Source of the DNA: an uncultured Paenibacillus sp.
GTDB lineage: Bacteria; Bacillota; Bacilli; Paenibacillales; Paenibacillaceae
Assembly (NCBI GenBank): GCA_927443375.1
Contig: CAKMKL010000239.1
Coordinates: 1-55,896, forward strand
Length of the DNA stretch: 55,896 nucleotides
Direction of reading: 5' to 3'
The notes under the pieces were generated by a model, which saw nothing but the letters and a program-made list of their open reading frames with translations, had not been told where the DNA came from and did no database searches. The position numbers and the translations under genes are program-made. Shown here piece by piece: positions 44,938-52,913 of this stretch (position 1 is its first letter; the number at the start of each line of letters is the position of its first letter).

Positions 44938-45614
44938 CTATTCGTTAAACTCACACCGGATATACTTTCCGGATTTGTCCTTGGTATAAACAGGCTTATT
45001 CCAATACTCTTCTACAAAAATCTTTAATATGCTTGAAATGCCCATTCTGTTTACATTCCCGATCACCTCATCCCGTTTGCCCAGACAGCTTATGACATCG
45101 CCATTATGACAAATGGATATTCTGCCGCTTAAGCACCAGTCATTCATTTTCTTAATAAAAAATTTATTCATCCCTGTTTTAATAATCGAGCTCTCTCTAA
45201 TTACCGGATTCTGAATAAATTAATATATACATTGGTCTCCAGCGGCAGTCCATCAATTTTAATCAGGCCATTGGTACTTATTGTGACATTGAGCTGTTGG
45301 TTCAATCCATAGTTAACGATGTCGACCAGATGAGGGAAAACAGCCGGTTCCCCGCCCGTTAACACCAAATTGGTTACGCCAAAAAAGCTAAGCTCGTCAA
45401 TGAGTTTGTACCACACTTCTTCCCTCAGACTTTTGGTATTATTTTCTAATTTTATACACATTGGGCAAAAAGCGCTACTACAAAAACTGCAGTCCAGATT
45501 AAACTGATTAGTCAGTTGTAATATCGCGGAGTTGATTACAGGGGTTAAATCCTTAACCAGCTTCTCATCGGTGCTTACCTTTTCATTCTTAATTATAATT
45601 CCAATCCCTGCCAA
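44938..45614 (-). pseudogene. Radical-SAM/SPASM enzyme gene, multiply disrupted
   Basis: Two frames of one gene. The first (45614-45201) reads ILQLTNQFNLDCSFCSSAFC, then LVLTGGEPAVFPHLVDIVNYG (radical-SAM GGEP) and TISTNGL, then stops at NVYINLFRIR. The second (ending 44938) gives WCLSGRISICHNGDVISCLG, the start of a SPASM auxiliary-cluster domain, and ends CEFNE-stop at the IS element. About 100 codons of the middle are missing with a frame change. The expected CX3CX2C is FX3CX2C: codon 45501-45503 is TTT (Phe) where TGT or TGC is expected. The TTG start lacks a ribosome binding site, so the N-terminus may be lost too. SPASM radical-SAM proteins modify ribosomal peptides. Confidence 0.85.
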
Positions 45615-45808
45615 AAATTCGATGAGCGTCCGAACTGCAAAAATTAGGGTCCGAGTGGTATTTTGTTTTAGTTTTTTGGATTTTAACGTTTAATGGAATA
45701 GATGTTAATTATTAAATTCTATAATATAATTTATGTAAAAATATAGGGTATTATTGTATACTGTTAGTTGTCTGTTTTTACGCATCCATTTGCAGGGAGG
45801 GTTCAAAT
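45615..45808. other. AT-rich divergent intergenic region; expected precursor site
   Basis: This region separates the radical-SAM gene from the divergent LytTR regulator. It is very AT-rich, with candidate promoter sequence (TATAAT at about 45721). A 23-codon plus-strand frame begins at ATG 45622 (MSVRTAKIRVRVV...), without a ribosome binding site or leader features. No convincing RiPP precursor was found. A related pair of words around CGGACCCTAATTTTTG and CGGACGCTCATCGAATTTTTG on the minus strand may be a repeat or binding site. Confidence 0.45.
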
Positions 45809-46561
45809 TTGATTAACATTGCAGTGTGTGATGATGATATTAATGAGATCGCCCGGTTACAAAAAATGTTTGCAAGACTTGCTGTCTGCTCTTCATTTGA
45901 CATACAGATTCATTACTTCACATCTGGAGCGCAACTTCTTCGAAAATATAAAGAGCAGACTCCCTCAACATTTCAGATTCTAATCCTTGATATAGAAATG
46001 CCTGATATTAATGGAATTGATTTAGCCCAAGAAATACGGGATTTCCCGGACTTTGATGTGCAGATTGTTTTCCTGACAAATTACCCTGCTTATATACTGG
46101 ATAGCCTGGATACCCAACCCTTTCAGTATTTAATAAAGCCGGTCCCTTATGAGTTTTTTGAATCCAAAATGATCAAATTGTTAAATCATCTGTATTCTCA
46201 GTCCAAGAAATATTTATCTATTAAAATTGAAGGAGAGGACTTTTTCTTCAGATATTCGGAGATTGTAGCCATACAGAAAAGCAAGAAGTTGGTTGGGCGG
46301 GACTATATGGAGATTATTACTACGTCTGAGGAATACTATACTTCCAAAGGAATCCTATCGGAGATTTACTCAAAGCTGCAATTTCCGTTTCTGCAGGTTC
46401 ATCGTTCAGTACTTATTAATCTGGATCATGTCCGGAAATTGACAGCCTCATCGGTGATCATGATCAATCACTCTCAGTTCCCCCTCAGCCGTTCTAAATC
46501 CAAGCTCGTTAAAGAAGCATTGGCACGGAATTTGGTTACGGGTCTAAAAAGCAATGTTTAA
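45809..46561 (+). CDS. AgrA-like LytTR response regulator
   Basis: A 250-residue regulator: receiver with DDD, acceptor D61, K in LIKP, and a LytTR DNA-binding domain (about 140-245; FLQVHRSVLINLDHVRKL). LytTR regulators with AgrC-type kinases control bacteriocin and quorum-sensing operons. TTG start about 7 nt after AGGGAGGG. It overlaps the kinase gene by 8 nt. It likely controls the divergent radical-SAM/ABC operon. Confidence 0.9.
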   Translation: MINIAVCDDDINEIARLQKMFARLAVCSSFDIQIHYFTSGAQLLRKYKEQTPSTFQILILDIEMPDINGIDLAQEIRDFPDFDVQIVFLTNYPAYILDSLDTQPFQYLIKPVPYEFFESKMIKLLNHLYSQSKKYLSIKIEGEDFFFRYSEIVAIQKSKKLVGRDYMEIITTSEEYYTSKGILSEIYSKLQFPFLQVHRSVLINLDHVRKLTASSVIMINHSQFPLSRSKSKLVKEALARNLVTGLKSNV

Positions 46562-47834
46562 AGAACTTTCAATAGGGTACATGGGTGCTTCTTTGTTTTC
46601 TATTTTTATAGCCAAACGTTATTTTTCAATATATTTTCAAACACTCCGGAATAACACATTCATTCGATTATTGTGCCTGTCTATGGGAAGCATTCTGTAT
46701 ACCTTATCGAATTCACTCATGCTGCCCATTATTGTTCAAGCCGGTCTGACCGTCTCCGGAACCTTGCTGTTTGCCGTAGTTTATAGAGATAGGGCTAACC
46801 GGATCATGTACTATTCATTCAGATATGTATCTATGGTAGCCATAACATACATTGGTTCGAGCTGCCTTTTTTTTCTGGTTTTAAAATTCACACATCTGAA
46901 TGTATCCAACGATAAATCCCGTCTTTTAATTATCTTACTGTCACTAATATTTTTATTTCTCCTTATCCCTTTTAGCTCATCCATAAAGAAAGAAACTACA
47001 CTCGGTTTATCTAAACGGAAATGCCTGGCCTTCATTCTGATTCTTCTCAGTAATATAGTAGTCGCAGCTTATCTTTTCATTAACAACAGGCACAATACGC
47101 TGTATCTTCTTGCTGCGATGGCAATATCAGGCACTTGCCTATTTATCATTAATTATTTTGAGTTAGCTGCCAAAGGCGCTAAACTGTCTATCATAAACAA
47201 CCGGCTAAATGAACAATTTATAGCTCAAGATAACAATTTAAAACACATGTCAAATACCTTTAAGAGCATCCAGAGTGTAATTCACGATATCAACAAGCAG
47301 TTAATATACATTGAAAAATGTATCGTTGAGGACTTATCGCAAGATGCTGTTATACATATCAACCAAATTCTTCGAAGAGTTCATCATTCATATCATCTTG
47401 TAAATACCGGAAACATAATCATTGATGCGCTTGTGGGCTATACCCTAAAAACCGCTAAACAAAAAAGAATTGAGGTGACCCATCAGATTCATACGGTTCC
47501 GAATAACATCAGCATTGAGCGGTATGATCTATGTATTCTCATGGGAAATATTCTGGACAACGCAATAGAGGCTGTGGAGAGGATTGGACAGAAGCCGAAG
47601 TGGATCGAGATCAATATTCACTCTAAGAAAAACTTTCTGATTATACAAGTTATCAATCCTTATGCGGGAAGTCATGGTGAATCCGCTCCCAGCCGGTATG
47701 ATTGCAACACACGCGGTTACGGCTTAGATAACATTAAACGTGTAACCGAAAAATACGGGGGAAGCATGAGTATTCAAAAAAATGAATCCACCTTCGATAT
47801 CATTGCCGTTTTACCTTTCTCCAAAATCGCCTAA
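46554..47834 (+). CDS. AgrC-like histidine kinase of the peptide-responsive system
   Basis: A 426-residue kinase with about six N-terminal membrane helices (1-205) and a cytosolic AgrC-type kinase: H244 in SVIHDINKQLIYIEK, then the HATPase motifs GNILDNAIEA and GYGLDNIK. It is typical of peptide-pheromone receptors. With the LytTR partner it forms a quorum-sensing system; the AgrB/AgrD peptide genes are absent, which suggests the signal comes from the neighbouring modified-peptide operon. Confidence 0.9.
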   Translation: MFKELSIGYMGASLFSIFIAKRYFSIYFQTLRNNTFIRLLCLSMGSILYTLSNSLMLPIIVQAGLTVSGTLLFAVVYRDRANRIMYYSFRYVSMVAITYIGSSCLFFLVLKFTHLNVSNDKSRLLIILLSLIFLFLLIPFSSSIKKETTLGLSKRKCLAFILILLSNIVVAAYLFINNRHNTLYLLAAMAISGTCLFIINYFELAAKGAKLSIINNRLNEQFIAQDNNLKHMSNTFKSIQSVIHDINKQLIYIEKCIVEDLSQDAVIHINQILRRVHHSYHLVNTGNIIIDALVGYTLKTAKQKRIEVTHQIHTVPNNISIERYDLCILMGNILDNAIEAVERIGQKPKWIEINIHSKKNFLIIQVINPYAGSHGESAPSRYDCNTRGYGLDNIKRVTEKYGGSMSIQKNESTFDIIAVLPFSKIA

Positions 47835-47839
47835 AAGAG

Positions 47840-47867
47840 AAGGCGGCCCTGTACACAGAGCCGCCTT
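47840..47867 (+). terminator. Hairpin after the AgrC-like gene
   Basis: AAGGCGGC (47840-47847) pairs with GCCGCCTT (47860-47867), 12-nt loop; T-rich but no clean T-run. Confidence 0.55.
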
Positions 47868-47885
47868 ATGCTTTATGGATGTGTA

Positions 47886-48752
47886 TTACGCCTTAGCCCC
47901 GTTCAGGATTGCACTTACACCCTCACTAAGCGGCGTAAGCGGACGCTGCAGCAGCTTCTCCAGATCGCTGCTCTCGATGTCCAGTGCCCCTTCACGGATT
48001 GCTGCCTGGATGGCTACTACGATCGGCAGTGCCGCTTCCGGCACACCCGCCCCAGCCATCACACTGGAATATGTAGCATCATCCACCTGCTGCACGGGTA
48101 CTTCCTTGCCGAGCACGCTGCCGACAACCGCCGCCAGTTCCCCTTGGGTAGCCGGTTTGCCGGATAATTCGTAGACCGAATTCTGGTGGCCTTCAGCGGC
48201 GAGAACAGCGGCCGCAGCCTCTGCATAATCACGGCGGGTTGCCCAGCCGACCTTGCCTTCTCCGGCGGATGTCAGCCAAGGCGCTCCAGCTGCAGCAGCC
48301 TGAATCGAGCCGGCCTCATTCTCCAAATACCAGTTGTTGCGCAGGAAGGAGTACGGAATGCCGGATTCACGAATGAACTGTTCGGTTGCACGGTGTACCG
48401 GAGCGAGGAACAGGGAGCTGGAGTCCGCATGCCCAACGCTGGTATAGACGATAAAACCTACGCCTGCACGAACTGCAGCGTCTACAGCAGCCTTATGCTG
48501 GCGGATACGTGTATCATTGTCGCCGTCTGCCGAGACAATCAGCAGGCGCTCCACACCGGCAAACGCCGCATCCAAAGTCTCCGGCTGATCGAAATCGCCG
48601 TGGCGGACGTCAACACCGCGGGCCCGCAGGTTATCCGCCTTCTCCGGGTTTCTTACACTGGCCACAAGACTGCCGGCGGGTACAGATTTCAGTAAAGCTT
48701 CTGCCACGATAGAACCAAATTGTCCGGTTGCACCTGTTAATCCGATCTTCAT
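47886..48752 (-). CDS. NmrA-like NAD(P)-binding reductase (QorB/SDR type)
   Basis: A 288-residue atypical SDR: IGLTGATGQFGSIVAEALL at the start, ARGVDVRHGDFDQPETLDAAF and FIVYTSVGHAD. It resembles quinone oxidoreductases such as QorB. I chose ATG 48752 because GGAGGA lies 7 nt upstream. A dyad operator (48830-48846) lies in its promoter. Confidence 0.9.
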   Translation of the reverse strand: MKIGLTGATGQFGSIVAEALLKSVPAGSLVASVRNPEKADNLRARGVDVRHGDFDQPETLDAAFAGVERLLIVSADGDNDTRIRQHKAAVDAAVRAGVGFIVYTSVGHADSSSLFLAPVHRATEQFIRESGIPYSFLRNNWYLENEAGSIQAAAAGAPWLTSAGEGKVGWATRRDYAEAAAAVLAAEGHQNSVYELSGKPATQGELAAVVGSVLGKEVPVQQVDDATYSSVMAGAGVPEAALPIVVAIQAAIREGALDIESSDLEKLLQRPLTPLSEGVSAILNGAKA

Positions 48753-48829
48753 CTCAATTTCCTCCATTTAAGAACTATTTATTTGTGTTGCTGTGCATTT
48801 CATGTTGTATTCAAGGATTCGCGCTTCCT

Positions 48830-48846
48830 GTAACTATTGTAGTTAC
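48830..48846. promoter_or_regulatory. GTAACTA-TTG-TAGTTAC operator-like palindrome
   Basis: Perfect 7-bp dyad upstream of the NmrA-like gene. GTAACTA-type dyads are typical of HxlR-family regulators, none of which is encoded in the window, so the regulator must be elsewhere. Confidence 0.65.
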
Positions 48847-49010
48847 AAGTTGGCCAGTTGTCAAATCCTTTGTTTTTCGTGACGCAAAAAGCGGCCCGCC
48901 CATAGCCTGGGGAGCCCGCCGTCAGTCCATTTATTTGTTAGCCTTCCCGCATAGTGCTATTCTTAACAGCATACGAATACCATTACCGTTACTCAGAAAG
49001 GTTCTGTATT

Positions 49011-49853
49011 ATGTCTAAACCACGAGCATCTGTTTATCAGCGTTATCTTCCGTCCGTTAATCCAGACCCGGAATACAGCGGATCTGCCTATTGGCTCATC
49101 ACCCATTCCGGCAAGCTGCTGGTAACGGAAACATCCGGACAAGCCGATATCCCGCAGCTGGAATCGCCGGATCAGCTTGCGGCTGCTCCCATCCGGACAC
49201 TGTATCTGGGCCTGTTAGCCGGCACACCCTGCTTCGCGTCAGAGGTTCCGTCAGACATGTCTGAACCTGCCGGTATGGCCTTCCATCCTCTGCGCACCTT
49301 GTATGATGTGCTCGATGAGGATGTATTCCATCTGGCGGGAAGGGCCCTGCAGCTGCTGGCCTGGGATGAGACCCATCAGTTCTGCGGCAAGTGCGGCACA
49401 GCAACCGTCCTCTCCGGAGCAGAGCATGCCCGAGTCTGCCCGGCATGCGGACAGGTCAGCTATCCGCGGATCGCACCGGCGGTGATCACCGCGATCCTGA
49501 AGGACGGCCAGATTCTGCTCGCCCATGCACCGCATTTCCAGAATAATATGTACGGGCTGATTGCCGGCTTCGTCGAGCCGGGCGAGACGCTGGAGGACTG
49601 CGTGCAGCGTGAAATCAGCGAGGAAGTGGGCATCAAGGTCAAGAATATTACATATTTCGGCAGCCAGCAGTGGCCCTTCCCCCATTCGCTAATGGTCGGC
49701 TTCCTGGCCGAATACGAGAGCGGGGAAATTACCGTAGACGGCGTAGAGCTGGACCATGCCGCCTGGTTCACACCGGACAGTCTGCCGAATATTCCGCCAC
49801 ATGTCAGTATAGCCCGCAAAATCATAGACTGGTACGTGGAGCAATACAGCTGA
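49011..49853 (+). CDS. nudC: NudC NADH pyrophosphatase / RNA deNADding enzyme
   Basis: A 280-residue NUDIX hydrolase. A zinc ribbon (FCGKCGTA...RVCPACG) precedes a NUDIX box (GFVEPGETLEDCVQREISEEVGI), and SQQWPFPHS is a close match to the NudC signature SQPWPFPxS. It hydrolyses NAD(H) and removes NAD caps from RNA. ATG 49011 is chosen for the upstream GAAAGG and because earlier codons show no similarity. Confidence 0.94.
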   Translation: MSKPRASVYQRYLPSVNPDPEYSGSAYWLITHSGKLLVTETSGQADIPQLESPDQLAAAPIRTLYLGLLAGTPCFASEVPSDMSEPAGMAFHPLRTLYDVLDEDVFHLAGRALQLLAWDETHQFCGKCGTATVLSGAEHARVCPACGQVSYPRIAPAVITAILKDGQILLAHAPHFQNNMYGLIAGFVEPGETLEDCVQREISEEVGIKVKNITYFGSQQWPFPHSLMVGFLAEYESGEITVDGVELDHAAWFTPDSLPNIPPHVSIARKIIDWYVEQYS

Positions 49854-49863
49854 CCGGCTGCTC

Positions 49864-50451
49864 CTATCCCCTTGCCGTCTTGAAATAACGGTATACCTGC
49901 TGAAGCTTGCGCTCATGCTTGCCGCGCGGACTCTCCATGCTGCCGAACTCAAAAAACTTCACTTTGCGGATTCCGACATAGTTAAACAATGCTTTACGCA
50001 TCAGGATCTTGTGCGCATTACCCAGCCACAGCAGCGGATAATGCGCCGGTCCCTTCATGACGGAGATGCACACTACAGACTTCCCCTTCAGCAGCCCCTC
50101 CGGCAGCATCCCGCCCTTATCCCTGTAAGCGAAGCCTGAAGCAAACATCTGATCAATGTACCCCATGAGCATCGCCGGAGGCCGGCCCCACCAGATCGGA
50201 TAGACCAGTACAATCCGGTCGGCCCAGATCAGCTGCTCCCTGTACACGGCCAGCCTCGGATCGCTGTGCATATCTCTGCGGCGTTTCTGTTCATTAAACA
50301 CCAGCACCGGATCAAAGCCCTCCTCATATAAATCCAGCACTTTAATTTCTGTAACTTCAGCATTTTCCCGGCTGCCCCGCAGCACTTCCTGTAAAAAAGC
50401 ATAGCTGAGGCTCTGATGATTCGGATGAGTATAGATAACCAGTGTGTTCAT
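49864..50451 (-). CDS. NAD(P)H quinone oxidoreductase with flavodoxin fold
   Basis: A 195-residue Flavodoxin_2-type enzyme (YrkL/KefF/NQO-like): LVIYTHPNHQSLSYAFLQEV binds the flavin phosphate, and VLVYPIWWGRPPAMLMGYIDQMF is the family core. It reduces quinones or electrophiles. It lies opposite the MarR gene across a large inverted operator, a typical redox-stress pair. Confidence 0.9.
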   Translation of the reverse strand: MNTLVIYTHPNHQSLSYAFLQEVLRGSRENAEVTEIKVLDLYEEGFDPVLVFNEQKRRRDMHSDPRLAVYREQLIWADRIVLVYPIWWGRPPAMLMGYIDQMFASGFAYRDKGGMLPEGLLKGKSVVCISVMKGPAHYPLLWLGNAHKILMRKALFNYVGIRKVKFFEFGSMESPRGKHERKLQQVYRYFKTARG

Positions 50452-50467
50452 GTCGGCACCCCTTTAC

Positions 50468-50522
50468 TTATCATTTGATAACTAAAGAGTAACACACCTA
50501 TAATTTAGTTGTCAAATGATAA
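50468..50522. promoter_or_regulatory. Double MarR operator
   Basis: A 19-bp inverted repeat (50468-50486 and 50504-50522, one mismatch) with a 17-nt spacer. Each arm holds a TTATCA-TT-TGATAA palindrome. It lies between the flavodoxin-fold enzyme and the MarR gene, so the regulator should repress both. Confidence 0.82.
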
Positions 50523-50570
50523 TTGTTTTATGATAATTATTTTGCTATGGTGTCCTCTAGAGGTGATCCT

Positions 50571-50999
50571 ATGGACAACAATACTTTATTTCAGAAATTC
50601 GTGACCTTCACCACCGCCGTCCATCAAATAACCAGCGAAATATCCAAAGATGTGAAATCCGAGGCGCTGACGCCTTTGCAGTATAAAATTCTCGAATATA
50701 TTTCGGTAAGCCAGCCGGTGACACTAAGCGAAATCAGCGATTGCATGCATATGTCTATGCCTAATACGAGCCGCGAGCTGAAGAAATTAACGGAGAAGCA
50801 GCTGTGTGAGCGGGTCACCGATCCCGGGGACCGGCGCAAGCAGGGCATCACGCTGTCCTCTTCAGGCCAAGACATGATGAACCAAGCGTTCCGGCACATC
50901 GGGATCCGGTTCGCCGAGCGCACCGGACATCTGAGCGAAGCCGAACGCCAAGAGATCACTCGGGCGCTTGATCTGCTGCAGGAAAAAGTATTTTATTGA
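50571..50999 (+). CDS. MarR-family regulator of the adjacent oxidoreductase
   Basis: A 142-residue MarR: HTH with VTLSEISDCMHMSMPNTSRELKKL, wing with DPGDRRKQGITLSSSG. ATG 50571 after AGAGGTG. Earlier in-frame codons overlap the operator and are rejected as start. A cysteine in the HTH (SDCMHM) could sense oxidants, but that is speculative. Confidence 0.9.
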   Translation: MDNNTLFQKFVTFTTAVHQITSEISKDVKSEALTPLQYKILEYISVSQPVTLSEISDCMHMSMPNTSRELKKLTEKQLCERVTDPGDRRKQGITLSSSGQDMMNQAFRHIGIRFAERTGHLSEAERQEITRALDLLQEKVFY

Positions 51000-51056
51000 G
51001 CGCTGCCCTACTCTTCCCAATAAGCCAAGCTGCTTAGCGGATGCAATGGGTAAATG

Positions 51057-51080
51057 AAAAGGCGCCCATACAAAGGCGCC
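51057..51080 (-). terminator. Terminator of the GH18 gene
   Basis: GGCGCC arms (51061-51066, 51075-51080) with A/T ends; on the minus strand TTTTCATTT follows. Confidence 0.65.
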
Positions 51081-51107
51081 ATTATAAGTGCTGTATATGA
51101 TTTCTTT

Positions 51108-52727
51108 TCAGAAGGAATAGCCGGCGAATTTCTCCGCATTGCTTATGCTGGTCCAAATATCAGGACTCTCCCCGCCTATATGCCAATAGGCAATTCCTGC
51201 CAGCTTGTGCTTCACTGCCAGATTGTATTTTGCCGTTAGGGACCGTCCGTCCTCCAGCCAGAGGGTATGCTTCAGCGACTGCTTGGTATAGCTGGCCACA
51301 TATTGCCCCAGCGTGCTGTTCCATACAGGGTGCAGGGAATAGCTGCTCAAGAGCTGGTTCTGCTGGGTAAGCGATAGTTCAGCGGACGACGGAGCGATGC
51401 CGCTTTGCTTGAGCGTCCAGTCACGGGTGTATAGGGGCATTGCCAAAATTACCTTCTCGGCGGATACAGATTTCAGCAGTGTACTTACCGCGTGCTGAAC
51501 ATAGGGCAGCGAAGCGTTAGAGCCGGGACTCATACTTCCGCTATAGTGCTCATCATATCCCATCATCACCAGGTAATCAGCCTGCCTGCCAAGTGCCGTA
51601 TAATCAAAAGCCTCTGTCCAGTCTGTCCCAAGATCGGGCGACACATCCATCGACAGCACTGCACCGAGCGCATGCAGCTTCCCGGCCAGCTGTGTAATGA
51701 AGGCGGTCAGCGAAGCCCGGTCTGCCGCTGCCACATTCTCAAAATCAATATTCAGCCCATCCAGGCCGTATGTACTGACTAATCCCGCCAGTTGATTAAC
51801 CGCCATGTTCCTCGCTGCTGTACTGGACAGCATTTGATGTGTCGCCGCCTGATCAAACCGGTTACCGACCAGCGGCCACACCTGCTTGCCGTTCTTCTTC
51901 GCCCAGGTTACCAGTGAAGCCACCGTGGAATCCGGGACTACACCCGTACTCCCTACAAAATACCAGCGCGGAGATAAGGTATTTACATTCGACTGCAGAA
52001 TATTACTCTCATACTCCGCGGCCGTCTGGCCATACTGCCATCCCAGCACAATGTGCGGGTCCTTCGCACCTGCCAGCTCTGCCGTCCATTTCTCCTGCTG
52101 CAGCACCCGGTACAGGAGCACCGCCATTTCCTGCCTTGTCATCGGGGCGGCCGGGCGGAAAGCGCCTGTTCCGTCGCCTTTCATCAAGCCTAAGCGGTTT
52201 ACAGCATCCACGGCACTTTCTGCCCAGGCAGCGATGGTGCCTGCGTCGGTAAACACCGTTGCCCCTTCCGCTGTGCTCCCCGTTTGTTTGAACGCTTTAG
52301 TTAACCAGACGGCTGCTTCCTGGCGCGTTACCGGCTTCGCCGGTGCAAAGGTGGATGCCGAGGTGCCTCCCGCCAGACCCAACTGAACCGCTGCCTGTAT
52401 CCAGCCGTAATACCATGCGCCCTTCCCGGTATCTGTATAGGGAGAGACTGGACTTGCCACAGGCTCAAGCTTCAGCAGCCGGCCGAGCATCGTAATGAAC
52501 TCCGCTCTCGTCACCTTACCCTCCGGCGAGAAGCTGGTCTCCGAGATGCCGGTTAATATCTTCCGGTTATACAAGTCTATGATCTCATTCTTGGCATAGC
52601 TGGCTGCCATATCGTCAAAGGGCAGCGCAGCCTCAGCGGAGACAGACTGGCCATACGGAATAAACAGCCCGGCTGCGCACAAGACGGCGGCTGCACCGGC
52701 TGTTAATCTTCCTACCATACTCTTCAT
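51108..52727 (-). CDS. Secreted SLH-anchored GH18 glycosidase
   Basis: About 539 residues: signal peptide (LTAGAAAVLCAAGLF), three SLH repeats (about 35-215, with SPEGKVTRAEFITML, APAKPVTRQEAAVWL and RPAAPMTRQEMAVLL), and a GH18 domain with YGLDGLNIDFENV (catalytic Glu in DxxDFE) and YWHIGGESPDIW. GH18 proteins of the YaaH/SleL type cleave peptidoglycan glycan or chitin chains. ATG 52727 is used; GGAGGAGG lies 13 nt upstream, so the exact start is uncertain. It would sit in the S-layer or cell wall. Confidence 0.91.
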   Translation of the reverse strand: MKSMVGRLTAGAAAVLCAAGLFIPYGQSVSAEAALPFDDMAASYAKNEIIDLYNRKILTGISETSFSPEGKVTRAEFITMLGRLLKLEPVASPVSPYTDTGKGAWYYGWIQAAVQLGLAGGTSASTFAPAKPVTRQEAAVWLTKAFKQTGSTAEGATVFTDAGTIAAWAESAVDAVNRLGLMKGDGTGAFRPAAPMTRQEMAVLLYRVLQQEKWTAELAGAKDPHIVLGWQYGQTAAEYESNILQSNVNTLSPRWYFVGSTGVVPDSTVASLVTWAKKNGKQVWPLVGNRFDQAATHQMLSSTAARNMAVNQLAGLVSTYGLDGLNIDFENVAAADRASLTAFITQLAGKLHALGAVLSMDVSPDLGTDWTEAFDYTALGRQADYLVMMGYDEHYSGSMSPGSNASLPYVQHAVSTLLKSVSAEKVILAMPLYTRDWTLKQSGIAPSSAELSLTQQNQLLSSYSLHPVWNSTLGQYVASYTKQSLKHTLWLEDGRSLTAKYNLAVKHKLAGIAYWHIGGESPDIWTSISNAEKFAGYSF

Positions 52728-52913
52728 AATATTAAAGAAGCCTCCTCCGGGGTTCAATTTGCCGAAAGTATACCAGAGACAGAGTCTATTATCATCGCAA
52801 AAATACTGGAAGGAAAATGAGTAGTGACAGATTCCATGGCAGCCAGCGTTTAATTAAAAACCCGCGTGGTTATGAATGTGGATAGAGCAAAACTTATAGG
52901 AGGTCATTCCATT

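Larger units (their letters stand above)
43526..44940 (-). mobile_element. IS200/IS605-family element carrying tnpB only
   Basis: The unit has subterminal hairpins at both ends: right end CACCT-ATAG-AGGTG (43539-43552) and left end CCACTT-TAG-AAGTGG (44909-44923), as in IS605-family elements, which lack terminal inverted repeats and do not duplicate targets. It encodes TnpB and no TnpA transposase, so it depends on a helper. Its base composition is higher in GC than the surrounding AT-rich operon. Exact ends are uncertain by about 10 bp. It interrupts the 3' part of the radical-SAM gene. Confidence 0.83.

Noticed and set aside
45622..45693. 23-codon frame MSVRTAKIRVRVV... as a RiPP precursor
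   Set aside because: No ribosome binding site, no leader/core pattern and wrong strand for the operon.
45660..45800. LytTR direct-repeat binding sites in the divergent region
   Set aside because: GTT-containing words such as AACGTTTAA are present, but the spacing does not match the usual 9+12+9 arrangement.
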